Shown here piece by piece: positions 44,850 through 58,000 of a stretch of 64,000 nt of DNA (position 1 is its first letter; every line of letters begins with the position of its first letter). The notes beneath the pieces were generated by a model, which saw nothing but the letters and a program-made list of their open reading frames with translations, searched no databases and had not been told where the DNA came from. The stretch covers positions 50,843,297-50,907,296 of the forward strand of contig NC_089983.1 in assembly GCF_036417845.1 (NCBI RefSeq), written 5' to 3'. Position numbers and translations under genes: made by a program. Origin of the DNA: Apteryx mantelli. Its lineage: Eukaryota; Chordata; Aves; Apterygiformes; Apterygidae.

Positions 44850-44986
44850 CCAGGCGGAGCGGGCGGCGGGGCTCGGCGGCGCCGGCGACACCACCGCCAC
44901 CATGGAGACCCCGGGCTAGGGCCGCCGGGCCCGGCGCAGCTCACCGGGCGGGCCGGGCCTGCCGCCGCCGCCCGCCCCGCCGCGCG
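44850..44986 (+). other. PKP4: Probable non-coding exon 1 of PKP4 (plus strand; 5' end approximate)
   Basis: GC-rich leader ending at the consensus donor CGCGCG|GTGAGTGAGG. The gene is assigned by position: PKP4, an armadillo-repeat plakophilin of cell junctions related to p120-catenin, lies head-to-head with CCDC148 in other vertebrates. No PKP4 protein sequence is encoded here. The only ATG with a strong context opens a five-codon ORF (44902-44919). The main start codon must lie in a later exon, which I did not find up to 64000. The transcription start is inferred from the CCAAT, CRE and GC-box spacing, not observed. Confidence 0.6.
44902..44919 (+). CDS. Short upstream ORF (M-E-T-P-G-stop) in the presumed PKP4 leader
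   Basis: GCCACCATGG, a perfect Kozak context, starts an ORF of five codons (Met-Glu-Thr-Pro-Gly) that stops at TAG, 67 bases before the exon 1 donor. If the leader is transcribed from upstream of 44895, scanning ribosomes should initiate here efficiently. That would make the ORF a likely repressor or modulator of main-ORF translation. Confidence 0.55.
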   Translation: METPG

Positions 44987-44997
44987 GTGAGTGAGGC

Positions 44998-45028
44998 GGG
45001 GGCTGTGGGGGGGGGGCTGGGTGGGGGG
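44998..45028 (+). other. G-quadruplex motif just downstream of the PKP4 exon 1 donor
   Basis: Four plus-strand G runs (5, 10, 3 and 6 bases) are separated by loops of 4, 2 and 1 bases, starting 11 bases after the GTGAGT donor. This satisfies the usual G3+ quadruplex pattern and would be present in the nascent RNA beside the 5' splice site. Further G runs follow near 45540-45610. Confidence 0.6.
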
Positions 45029-48000
45029 CGCAGCCCGCCGGCGGCCCGGGCAGTGGGGCCGCTCCCGTCCCGCCGCTCCAGCCGCTCCCCGCCGCGGCCC
45101 CGCGCCCGCCGCGCCGCCCCCGGTCCCGGCCCCGGCCCCGCCGCGCGCCCCGCGGGGGCGGACGGCGCCGCCGCCCCCCGGCCGCTCGCCTGCCGCGGGC
45201 TGCTGCCGGCCGCGCCTCGCCGCGCCTCGCCGCGCTGTGCCTCGCCTCGCCTCAGCCGCCTCGGCGGAGCGCGCCACGCCGCGGCAGGTGCGGCCGGGCC
45301 GGGCCGGGCCCGAGCGCGGGGAGCGCGGCCGCCCGCCCGGCCCGCCGGCACGCGAAGGTCGCGGCGGCGGAGCGGAGCGGAGCGGGCCCGGCGCCTCCAG
45401 GTGGGCGCCGCGGGCTCCCGCGCAGGGCCCGGGGCGGGGGGAGGCGCGGCGCCGCCGCAGCCGCCCCTGCGGTGGCCGGGCCGAGCCGGGCCGGGCGGGT
45501 GGGGCTGCTCCGCGCGGGGCCGCGGAGCGGGGCGGGGCCCGGGGGGGGGAGGAGGCGGCGCGGTGCGGTGCGCGGGGCCGCGGCGGGGCCCGGGGGGGGG
45601 GGCGGCGGCGGCGGGGCGAGGTTCCCCCCCCGGTCCAAGGAATAACCGCACCGGGGAGCGCTGCGGGGCGCGCTGCCGTGCCCGCGCCGCCGGGGCTGCT
45701 GTCGGGGCGCGGAGCGGAGCGGGGCGCTGCTGTCGGCAGGCGGCTCGGCAGCGCGCTGTTCCGCCTCGGGCAGGGCGTGCGAGCGGCGTGCTTTTCCCCT
45801 GGAACGGTGTTTTTGTTCCGGGCTGCCTCGCGTCTGCGAGCTCTGAGGCAGGCTGTTGTCGCTGGTTACCTGCCCTCGATGTGATTTAAATGACTTATGG
45901 TTTAAACGACTTATTTCGTGTGACCTCTGTGTTTCAGTTTGCGTGCTCTTAGTCGAATGCTGGAGAGCTCTCGGTCGCAAAATTCTCCGCTGCAAGCGGT
46001 AGGAGCGCAACTAACGAAGCTAGTAACTTTTTGCGGTGTTTCCCCCCCGCCTGCCTAAGGTGTAGAAGCGGGTGGGAGGGGAGCGGCACGTGCAGGCGCC
46101 CGCTGCCCGAGGTGTTTCGCCTGCGAGGACAGACGGAGCTCGCCTGTCGCCGAGGCGCTCCGCGGTGCCCGACGAGGGGCGTGAGCGTATCGGCAGGTAG
46201 CACCTGGCCAGTGCAGCCACCGTGGCTGAGGGCAAGGCAGCCGGGAGATAGAGGCTCGCAAGAGCTGAGCGCTGACGTTGAGCCCGGGCTGTTTCAGCAA
46301 AAATCGATATTTATGCGATCGCAATTAGTGATGAAGGCAGAAATCCCACGTGCCATAGAGAAATATATTTTAGGAATTGGGTACTTTCTGGCCCGTTTCC
46401 CCTCCTAGCTAACTCTTTAGTATGTATACATATCTCATTAAAGAACTGTGCATTTCTGCTGTGCTTATGTTTGGTCCATGGACCTTTGTACCTATTTTTT
46501 TAATCTCTTGCTGCTTGTTAATTTTATATTAGTCATTGCCTGTAGATCTGACTATTTGGAGGAAAAGGTGTGGTGAGATTTGCACCCGTAATATTTTATT
46601 AACTAGCTTTTCAGTCTTTCAGCACTATCAGTTTTTTGATAAATTATAGTTTCAAGACTGGGAGAAGGCAAGGGTGATAAAGTTTTTCCCTATAACTAAA
46701 ATATTGTATTTTCAAGGTAAAAGTACCAAATAATGCTGTTTACTGAGATAGGAATATTGTTACCTACTAAAAATATTTGTTTTTAATTTCTTGACATATA
46801 ATCTACAAAACAGAATTAGTATATTTAACATGGGAGGGCGATTTGGGGTCAAAAGCTTCTTGTTGGCTTTAACATGCTGTAGTATCTTGGTTAGATATTA
46901 GAATATCAAATGAAAAGTTAGCATAATTTGTCTGTGCAAAGAAAGATCACAGTAACTTATTTTGCCTAAAGTGCTTGTAAAGTGCTACCTTGCTATTGAA
47001 ATAAGTTAATATTTTTAATTTAGGTAGACAGCTTATATACTTAGACCTTTTCCAGGAAAAAATGATGTCTCTGTCCTTTCATCTTGCTAAATGTTAAGGA
47101 TAAATAGCAGTAATAATAGTAGAGATTCTTCTATAAAACACAGTTGAAGAAAACTTCTTGAGAGAATATTCTTCTATAAGAAGGAAGAATTCATTCTGAT
47201 TTTTCTTTCAGAAACATTGCCTACCTTTCCATGTTTGCTTATTTATTTATTTATTTTTGTTTGTAACCCAGAATCCTTTTATAATGGATGAGTGAATCAG
47301 TCACAATGTAAACAAGAAAGGTGCTAGGATGCATTACTTTTGTCCTAGCGGCTTCATGTACTGGCAAAATACCATTCAAAATGCCTTTTGAAGTATATTT
47401 TATATTGAGTTTTAGCATGTGCAGTGGAAAAATAACAGTAGTCTTAAATAATAGGCTGTGTCAAGTATTTGATGTATGAAATCTGCATGGTTTGTGGAAG
47501 AAACTCTGCATGTTAACAAACAGGAAGCATAACTAAGGACTTTGTATTCTTCTGTTTCGCTTTATGTAGATTATTTGAATATGTTTGTAACAGGTGAAAT
47601 GCTAAAGAAATTCCAGGAGATGGTACTCTGCAAGTACCATATTAATTTCTTTTTTTTCTTTTAATTATGATACTGAAAAGAAACAATTTCTGAAAGCATT
47701 TCTCTGATATTCTTTTGTGTTGCCTGAAAGCACTGACTAATTCAGGGATCTCCATAATCATAATAGAGTTATTATAATCGACCATAACTGCGTTTATTAC
47801 CAGAATGTCATTATTGTAATGTGGTGAGGAAAAGCCCACAGAAAAGCAAGCAGGGTTAGTGATACATTTCTGGAAAAAAATACTTATGAGTCTGTTATGA
47901 GCAGTATTTTTTATTGTTCTCATCTGTTGCTTACTTTTTTATTATTTTTAATCAATTACTGACTTTAGGTTAAAATTGAATTCCTCTGTATGAGAAGCTG

Positions 48001-51000
48001 CACTTCTAAGTAGCTTATTAATTAGCTAAACCAGAGCAATCTGCATATGCAGACAAGCTTACAATTAGTAAGCAAAGTTTTAGTTAGTTTATTGTGATAG
48101 AGGAACCCTAATTATGACCTGGGACCCTATTTTGGTAGACAATCCATATGTATATTCTCTTTCTTTGAGGACCTGACTGGTTTTTTGAGTCCACATGTTG
48201 TGGACATACAGAAAAATGGGGTGAAAGGCCGCCGAGCTAATAAATTTAGAATAGTAACTTCTTTTGCAAGTATCTGGTGGGAAACAAGTTGCAAGAGTTG
48301 CTGCAGAAAAAAATTGTTTTATTCCCTTGTATAAAAAGCATATGTACGTCTCCTGAATAACTCATGTTGGTGCTGTTCAAAATTCTGGAATTTTCATGAT
48401 TTTTTTAATTTGGTTTGCGGGGAGGGGGTTGGTCTGCTGTAAATAAGATAGTACATGCCAAATTCATAATAAGTTGCTGTCACTGCAAAGGCAATCTGAA
48501 CTGGTTTAAACTTAAACTGGGAAAAAAGTTGAGCTAGTGTAGCTTTGTGTACATGTGAATACAAAGAGACTTGAAACTTGATTTTTTTGTGGGCATGATT
48601 TGTGGATATTGCTTACTACAGATGCTATTTTGATTTGGAATATCACTGGCAACAACACAGTTCAAATAATCATGAATATGGACAGTAAATATGTAACAGC
48701 AGCTAAGCATGTAATGCAAACCTATAGAAACAGCCTCTTTTACTACAAGCAAGTGTTTTGGTTGAACTTCATGTGACAAACGTGCAAATAAGAGTTATGG
48801 CATTGCCAACGCTAACCTTGGCGTTGAAGCAGTTCTCTGGGCAATGTTCTGTAGTTTTTCTGATTCTCAGCTGCTTTTCCCAAGGCTTGTGATATGTGTT
48901 AATACATTGGATAACTTTTTTGTGTTCTTATTCAAATGGCATAGTGATGTATTCTTGTTTGGGGAAAGATTGCAGAGGAAGGGAGAGGGTGAATGAGGAC
49001 AGCCAAAAGCTGCCTCCGATGACCTTCCCAAAGCTTTTGCTACCACAGAAGGACATAGCAGTTTCTTGTCAGTTAAAATCTTTGCAACTGGCTTCACTTT
49101 TCAGATCTTTCCTCTGTTCCCACTCGCTGCCTCTTTCTCTTTCTGCCCTTAGTTACTTGCTCATCCTCCTCCCAAGGAGGAAGAGGCACGTGTGTGTCAG
49201 GAAGAACGAAAGACTCCTTCAACTTCACAGTAGATGAACATCTCTTTTAATAGTAAGGGACCCAACAGTAACACAGAAAGGAAAGACTTAAGGAGAAGGT
49301 TCCTTTTAATGGTATCTCGCTGAGTTTTAAAAACTTTCCCTGCAGCTGAACCAAGCAAGGGCGCTCCTTTCCAGTCTCCGTGCTCTGCAGTGGATTGGGT
49401 GTGCGTCCTAGGCTGAGCGAGGTGACTTTCAGTGCAGGCTTGTCATCCCTTCGGGATCACCTGCGTGAGTCAGTCCTCTGCTTCCTGAAAAGCAGTTTCT
49501 CATATTGCAGGCTGGAAGAATATAATTCTCTGAACCAGTTCTGCCAGTTTACTGCCTTCCATTTCTTTCCTTCCTTGAACACTCAAGGAGTGAACAGTAA
49601 ATACAGAAGCTTCAGTTAAAATTGTCTGTGGAGAATCTCTGTGGTTATCTTTCCATTCCTTTTTGATACATCCTTTTCTCAAAGGCAAATAAAGACAATA
49701 CCACTTTATGAAAATTGGGAAAAAATTATTCTTACTCTTTCAGTGTTTTTAAGCAAGATGTCTTTTTAACAGGAATGAAAACAAATAGGCATACTTTTAA
49801 TGCAGGCATGCTTTCCTGCTGTCTTTGCTTTTTTGCTCCAAATAGCTAAAAAAAAGTACATTTTCCTATTAACCAGATTTTAAGTATTGTACTTACAAAA
49901 GGAAAAGAAATTACCATTTTTCTCCTAGGAGTCTCCATAACCATCTCTTACAAATCTTTTTTTTCATTTTTTTAATTTACGTAGCATTATACAAAGTTTC
50001 TACCTAGTACTTGAAATTGGAAGACCAGCCAACTTCCTATTTATTGTTTTTTTTAATTATACTCTTATTTTCGTGGATAAAATAAAACTGAATTGTTACT
50101 TTATTTGAGAGTGATTGATCAATTCTTGAAGGAATAATTAATTTTAAGGCTTTTTTTCCCTTAGTGGCAGGGCCTCTGCTCGTAAAAGACATGCTAAGTG
50201 TTCCAACTGAAATATAGTGTCTTTCTATGAATGTTAAATCAAAATTATACTTATTCTAATATTCTGATCGGTATTTTGTTTATTAAAGGGAGAATTCTAC
50301 TGTAAATCCTTTGAAAGTACATGAGCTGAAACTTGTTTTCGGCAGCACAGCTCAACTGGGGGGGGGATTTTTAATGTATTTACTGTTTATGCAACCATGG
50401 GGTGGCAATTATGGGCAGTTAGTAAAATTTACCCGTTAGCTATTGGATCTGCAAAGCAGATGTGTCATAGATTTTGTGTAGGTTGTATAATTGGCTCGCC
50501 TCTTCTGTACGTTGATTTCATAAATAGGCATTCAGAGCTCCAAGCCCTCGTTCCTTTACGAGCGAGATCATCGCAGAGCATTAAGTAGAAGAGCTCCGGT
50601 GGAATTCGCTTGTCTGTGTGATACTTGCTTGTGTACTTCTGTCCCACTTCCAGCTGCACCACGAGTGGCTCTGCGCAGCATCAACTGGGTCCAGCACCTG
50701 CCCTAAGCTTAGCTGGAGCCATCTCCGGAGGCAGTAGGAGCAAGAGTGAGGGTGTCTTGGAAGGAGACGAAGGAGCTGAGTGCAAGAAGGTAGGAGCAAT
50801 TTTTCTAGTGCCAGGCAGGGTAAGGAGTAGTGGAGATCTGGGGAGGAAGTAAGGAAAGGGAGGCGCTGTGCTGAGCAGTGCCAGACATTCCAGTTTTCTC
50901 AGATGACATTCAGCTACAAAGAAACAGGGAACAGGCATTTGAAAAATCCTGTTTGTTTGTTTTGGTGTGAAAAGCTTTTCCTCTGTTTGTCATCTAACAT

Positions 51001-54000
51001 AATCTCATTAAGGTGCGTAAGTGGTGTGGAAAGCCTTATGCTATCACCCCATGCTATGCTACTTTTTGTTTTTTCTTTTAACTTTCATAAATGTACTTAA
51101 TAACTTTCTAACATCTTCATTGCATATGTTCAAATAGAAATTATCTAATCCATATCTTAATTTGCTATAAATGATTTTTGCTTATGCCATCTCTGCTAGA
51201 AATATAATGTGGATAGGAGACTTTCCAATTTATTGTGGATTTCTGTCCTCTTCCTGCCAAGAACATTGCAGCAAAGAGTATTTCTTTAGCATTCCTAAAG
51301 GAAATCTTTTCAATTCCAAAAACACTTTCAATGTCTTCTTGTATCAGCAGAATTTCTGTTATTGTATAAAACAGGAATATTCATGTGTTTGTATATCATT
51401 AATTTTCATCAATAAGATTTGCCTTCATAAACTTGTAATCATTTTCATTAGCCTGTTCTGGTGGAATACAGGTACTAAAGCTTACTCGTGTATTTCAGTG
51501 TGACTACAGAGACGTAATGTGCATGTGACTTGGTCAGTGCACAGATGCCCTGTTTTCTTTGCATCATTTGGAAACTTTCAGTTGCTGTTCCACTGTAGGT
51601 ACAGGATATAAATTCCAAGATATTTCCTTCTGGACTTGTCTGTACATACAAGACTAATACTCATATCTGTTACCTAATCTGCTGAAATTCAATAGAATAT
51701 CTTCATTTAGGATTAACTCTTTTACTTCATAATGACTTTTTTTTTTCTTTTTTTAAGTATTACTGGTTCTAAAAGAATTCACTCGTCTTTGAAACAATGC
51801 AATGTGAGGCAAATGATAATTCCTTCACTTCCATGTCAGTGGACATGTGACATGTTTAAAAATGGAATTATTTCATATCTTCCACAAAAACAAGATATAA
51901 TGCAGTTGATTCCAAGGACGTCCAAAGAAGTCAAGTCTTGGAGTGCGAGTAGGAAAACTTTTGTATACAAACATTATATGCATAATACCAGTGTTTCTGC
52001 AGATTCCTCCTCAAGTCTTGAATGATATCTAAAGATGACTATAGAAACAGATCTTTAGGAAAAAATAGTTAATCTTTTTGCTTTATTTTTCTTTTTAAAA
52101 AGTCACCAGGCTTTCTGATTGAGAAATAAGATAACAGTATCAAAATGATACAGATTATACATCTGTAAGAGGAGCATGACATGCCATTTTACAAAGCAGA
52201 GGAAGATCCATGCCCAACAGAGCTTACCAACAGCAAGACAAAATTCAACAGATAGATGAAACAAGTGGAGGGAAAGATATCAAGTATATAACTTTTTAGT
52301 ATTACGTACCTTCATCCAGGTTACTTGGGCGTTCCACTAATAGTGCTGAGTTGTTGGCCTGTGTTATTTGATACAGCCTCAATCTAAGATATACCAGCAG
52401 AATTTGCAGATGCCTCAGTCTGTTCTCGCTTTATACCCTTCTTATCAAGGTATGCCATGATACCTAAGGTAATGAAATAATCGATGCTGTATTTTAGCCA
52501 AGATAGAAGATACTGGCCTGTGAGGTGACTGACGTAGTACATTCGCCTGTTTTGGGGAACATATTAGTTTGAAACAAGAACTGAAAAAACCTTCAAGCCA
52601 AAAATTTCAGACTGGCTTTTAAACCTGTGAGATAAGCGTTCATTTCCTCCTTGCTATTTGGATTATGCAATAAAGAAGCATAATTACTAAGTTGTCTTGG
52701 ATTTTGCCATTGTTTCTTAGCATAAATTATGGTTACGCTACACATTGAGACTTGTGAGTCTTCATTGTAATTAAATTTGTTCCTTTGTAGAAAATACTTT
52801 TAAAAAATCATTGTTTAGAATTCTCTACAGAATACTAAGACTGTGCAGGAACTTCTTGTGGTTCACAGACTAGAAGCTTTTAAAGCAAGTTCTGAACTTC
52901 TGGCAGAAAGCACTGCCTACTGTGGGATCCTTTTCTGTTCATACCAATGTAATCAATGTTCCAATAATAAGAGTCTTTCTAATATGGTTGTGAAACATGG
53001 TCAGATTTTTTTTCTGTTCTTTAAAAAATAACCTCTATGTGATGTACAAACACCAAAAAAAAAACACAAACCCCTAACATATCCACTAACTTAAAATATG
53101 TTGAATTATCATGACAGACTGAATACAGGAATAAGATTTGTCTAATGAGCTATTGAATTCTATTTTGGCCAATACTGACTGCTTAGAAAGGAGCAGGAAA
53201 AATACCGTGCCTTAGTCAGTTGCTCCTGCACTAATGAAGTCTAAAAATTTACTCACACAGTGTAGGAAGATAACACTTTTTATTAAACTTGAATACATTT
53301 ATTTATGTTATAATGACTAGGTTATTGATGTTCATCCGATTTAGTCTAATGTAGAAATTTAAAACAAGTTGTCATAAATTGCCACTAGCTTGTGTTTAGT
53401 AAAGGTGTAATTCAATAAGTCTAGAAAGCCTTTACGTATTTGAATTCAGGCAATTGCTATTTTAGTGATATAGTTCATTGCATTGTGCTATTAAGTTGAC
53501 TTATACTACTGTTATATTAATATATCCCCTAATGTAAATATTTATTCATTTATTTCAGAAAGACTGAAACTTGAAAGAGAGAAGGAAGATGCATGTTTTT
53601 TAAAACTGCTATGGGCAGCAAAGATAGCTATTGTTTTGATGAGCTTTCCCTTCAGTTCAAAACAAACACCTAATTACAATGGAACAAATATATTTTACTC
53701 TGGTAATACGCTGGATAATTCTTTTTATAGAATTGAAAATAATGCTTTATTACAAATGTGTGTTATTTTCACACGTTCAAATTTTAACAGTTCCAATAGT
53801 ATCAGCTGATTAAAAGTTCATTGATTAGTTAGTGCTGTGTGCCTGCCTTCACAGATTGAAATGGCTGAAGGAAAAGAATTAAGTTTGTAGACTAGTTAAT
53901 TTACATGCAACTTTTATGTCAGAATGCATCAATACACATAGTAAAAATATTTAATTGGCACCAATAGAAACATTTCTGCAATACTGAGGTAGAACATTGT

Positions 54001-54089
54001 TTTTATTGTTGCATTTTGGTTGCTTTTAGGAGCATCTCCAAGTCCTCAGCTTCTCAGCATTTGGGTTTGGGGTTTGTGTCGTCCTGCCT

Positions 54090-54107
54090 CCCCCCCCCCC
54101 CCCCCCC
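54090..54107 (+). repeat. C(18) mononucleotide tract
   Basis: Eighteen consecutive C in the presumed PKP4 intron. Confidence 0.95.
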
Positions 54108-54699
54108 GGCTATCTACTGTATAATGTCTTTCTGAATTGATTGCTCTCAAATTTATCTCATGAGTGAGAAGTGTGAGAAGTATCTTGCTATGCAGACACT
54201 TTCTGCACTCTGAGGAATAAATGGTGCCTTTTCTTTGTGAGTGAAAGTTTGCATGTGCTGGGATTGATCACGTTCCAGAAAAATGTCACTATATGAAAAT
54301 TTATGACAGCACCACTTTTGGTACGTTTTGTCATGATGGCAATTCAGAAATATTTGATCTTACAATCCAACAGTTGAACACATTCTTTTATTCAAATAGA
54401 AATTTCTTTGGAAAAAGTCAATGACTACTAACACTAGGTTGGTAATGTCTTCGATACTTTGTGAACATCTTTGAGCTAATGATTGATTCTGTATAATACT
54501 AAATAAGCATTTTCCCCAAGGTTCACTGAAACAGCTAGGCAGCTGATAAAAGCATTTTATAGCTCTGTGTGTGGCACACAGCTACATGCCTGCTTAGGCT
54601 TTTCTTTCAAAATATTTGACGTGTCTACCTCCCATCCGAGTCTTTAGATGGGTAAACTTAAACATGTTGGAAGAAGGGGAGATAGGACCTACTGTTTTA

Positions 54700-55020
54700 T
54701 GATCTCCAACCCTGTGCTTTCCCTCGGCCCCCAAGATCTCATCTAGACTGTCTTAGCTTCTTTTTCCTACTGTAGAGCTCTCCTATAGCTGACTGAAATG
54801 ATTTGCCTGTTGCACAGAATTTTAGCCAGGCTGGAGACTTTTATCTTGGGTGCAAAAACACCTTGTAATACTAGAAGTTCAAGTGTAGCATGTCCTTTTT
54901 TCAGTACTAGTGAGTGTGAATCCTCTGCAATCTGAGCACCTGCTGTTGGCCATTGTTAGGAGTATTGTGCTAGATGAATTTCTGGTCTGATGCAGTGAAG
55001 CTTTTCTTATGTTCTTATGG
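54700..55020 (+). mobile_element. Old CR1-like LINE 3' end
   Basis: The segment ends TTGTGCTAGATGAATTTCTG, then GTCTGATGCAG, then TTCTTATG twice in tandem (TTCTTATGTTCTTATG). This is the familiar end of a CR1-type 3' UTR (GGGCTAGATGGA..TGGTCTGA.CCAGTA..) with its short terminal repeat. The 5' limit is approximate because divergence is high. Such relics are typical of sauropsid genomes. Confidence 0.6.
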
Positions 55021-58000
55021 GTCGATGGAATCACTACATGCATTTGATTGCTGTTGGGAGTTTTTCAGTCTCTGATGGAAACAAGACCATCCAAACTGGG
55101 GACAGTGCTCATAGCTGAGGATATACTATTTCTGGAAATGTCATGCTTTCTTATTTTTCATGCATTTAATAATCTCCTTTATGTAGTGTTGTGGAGCAAG
55201 CAGATTGCTTCACAGTAGTATTGGTGAATTAGTTTACCTTCCAAAGGACCTTGATGGTGGAGAACCTGGCATGGTCCAAAATTTAGACTTTTCACCAGTG
55301 TATTTTTTTTCCATGAATGTGGAAGTTTGGTGTGATGGTGCCTCATGATCAGATGCATTAAATTAGTATGAGTTATGACTTTATGGGTATACAAACACAA
55401 CTGTACTTTTTCAGTTTGAAGCACACATTAGCTTTCTGCTCTCCTTTTCCTTACAGGTAGAGTTAGTGCTCAATATAATTGATCTTATCTAGTGTACTGG
55501 AAGTGGACCTAGTAACACTGAATGATGTGACACTAATGGGTGGCTTTATTTTAGTTTTAACTGTTTTATCTAGAAGTGTGTATCTGAAGATTCAGTGACC
55601 GTGTCTCTCACCTGGCCAACCTCAGGAACACTTCTTTAGATCAGAGGATATGTGGCTGTAAAACTGTTTTCATGGTATAAGATTTATGTATAGATTTGTA
55701 TTTTATATTCAAATAGAATGATAATTTACGTGTACAAATTTACTTGGATAGGGGACATGCAACATCTTCACACAAGTGTTTTCTCATTTACCATGACACA
55801 ACTACAGCTGTGTAGGTTTCCTCCCATGCTCCTCATTTTGGATTGGTAAGAGCAGCTATGGCATTGGCCACCTTGACTCATTCTAAATTGAACAGGCAGT
55901 GCCAGAATCCCCTTTAGTCCCTGGTGAGCTTAAAGCAAAATGTGAAGTCTATCAGAAAGCCAGCAGAGGGAAATACAGTGGCTTGAACTAATTAAGTGTT
56001 GTTAAATTTACACCTTTAAAAATGGAGTATCAGTGCAGTACCTGCAAGGTCAGTTGAAAGTCAGAAGTGAAAGAAAACCAACTTGACTGTTTTAATAATA
56101 AGTTTGCAGGTGTTTTTTTTTCAATCTTTTGCAAGATCTAGAGCCAGGTGTCAAACTAGGTGGGTTGGGTGCAGCTAGTTACCTAACATCATGACAGGTC
56201 TGGATCCTGCAAAATATCCAAAATATCAGTGGGTTGGGTTTTTTTGTTTGTTTTTTTTCCCTCTTGCTGTTGTAGCTTGCCAGCATGACCCCGTAAGACA
56301 CTAACTGCTGAAGTATGACTTGCTCCATCTATCTTGATGGTGTGCTAATGGCATGAGCACATCTCTATCACTGGAAAAGTCAGTAAACTTGCTGTGTGGA
56401 AAATACACAGCTCTGCCTGTGTGTGAATCTGAATATATGATTGTGAAAATCCTGTTAAAGTCCAGAAGTACTTGGCATTCATTGTTACAATGCTCTGGAT
56501 GTATGCTAAATGTAGTAATACCTTTGCTAATTAATAAGTCCAGCTACTGTTCAGATATTTGTGTATATTTTTATTCAAGAGCCCTGACTAAAATGAGACT
56601 ACCTCTTGCTACAGATTAAAACGTGTTTGGCATCTTGAGTTGACCTTAACTTTTTCCAATTGCAAAGAGCCAACAGGATACAAGTCAAAACAATGCTGAC
56701 TGTAAAACACATCCCAGAGGAGATGGCTACTTTCTGCTGTTTTAACTGATGTGATTAAAGTAGTTTAACTTCCCTTGTGGTAGATATAATTTTATATATA
56801 TACCTATGTACCCTTTTGCCATAAGAGAAAAGGAATTGGATATACCAATATGATAAGAATCCACTGTAAGGATCATAACACTGTAATTACAATAGTAATT
56901 AAACATTGCCACCAATAATCCTATTATCAAAACATATTTAACTTCAGTATGTATTTTTCACTTTTTCAGGATGCTTATTACACTGATGGGAAATTTCCTC
57001 ATTTATAGTTTAAATTTCTTTGTGGTCAGTTAAGACCTGCTTGGTCTTGTCTCAGATGTCTCCTTGTTTCAAATTTCTCTTCTCCTGCCTTCAATTTTAC
57101 CCCCAAAGAATTCAGAGAAGGCAATAATACTGCCTCAGTCTTTGTTTTTAAGGCCAAGAAGTCAAAAAAGCAGGGTTTGGGTCCCTGGCTCATCGTCATA
57201 GCCTTGAATTCAGTCAGAGCAGCACAGCCAGTCTTGAATGTGAGTAACAAGACCAGACGCTGAGTCATCTTGTATTTCTTTATAGTGGAATTAACACTCC
57301 AGCACCTCTGCTAGAAGTATGTTTTTTGATGTATTCTGCAGTGGCACATGTCTTTGCTGTGCTATGTTACAGACACAGCTGGGGGGTCTACACTGGTCTC
57401 ACCAATCCCTTCTCTGTGATAACCTTAATGTCTGTTACAGAAGCTTTTACTTGTCACTGTCTGTCTTGCTTGGCTACGTAGCAGCAAGATGAATTCCTTG
57501 GGATTTTCCATAACAACATCCCTGCATAATGCCCCAAACCCTCCTTGTCTACCAAAACCCCCACAAATTTGTAAAGCATCTGAAGGCCAGTTTTTCTGAC
57601 AATGCTAATCAAGTTCAGTCCCAAGGGAATTCCTAGTGCAGAAACCTCCTTCTAGGTGCGGCTTTTCATTAACACTATCTTTTTGTATTCCCTCCCATAA
57701 ACAGGCTAACTATGCAATCATAATCATCTGAACATATAGACCATGTGTGGGTTGTTCCCTGTCTTAGGTACCCAATAGGCCACTACTGACCGTGTTTTCT
57801 GTTTGGCCAGATGATTTTGTTATTCATTTGGAATTTCCCTGCTTCTTTAGCAAGTCTTGTATAGCTTGATTGTAACTTTCACTTCATTCCATTGTTATTT
57901 GACTCGTGAAACAACAGTTCTCGGACTTCTTAGATGTGCAGATTTCTCCTCTCCCTTTAGGGTGCTCTACTTTTTCACCTGCATCTCTTTTAAGGTAGGT

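Larger units (their letters stand above)
44130..46260. promoter_or_regulatory. CpG island and head-to-head (bidirectional) promoter, CCDC148 / PKP4
   Basis: The base composition changes abruptly from AT-rich flanks to very GC- and CpG-rich sequence at about 44130. It stays dense to about 45830, with a weaker shoulder to about 46260. Divergent canonical splice donors lie 491 bases apart: minus strand after 44496 (GTAAGT) and plus strand after 44986 (GTGAGT). Between them are an X-box, two CCAAT boxes, a CRE-like site and a GC box, and no TATA box. This is the standard form of a shared divergent promoter. CCDC148 and PKP4 are head-to-head neighbours in vertebrate genomes as I recall. Confidence 0.85.

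Noticed and set aside
44049..46010. Long overlapping ORFs on both strands (up to 385 codons) in the CpG island
   Set aside because: They are Ala/Arg/Gly/Pro-rich in all frames with no family features. Stop codons are simply rare in such GC-rich DNA.
57026..57268. 80-codon minus-strand ORF with protein-like composition
   Set aside because: I could not tie it to any family, and there are no splice or conservation cues.
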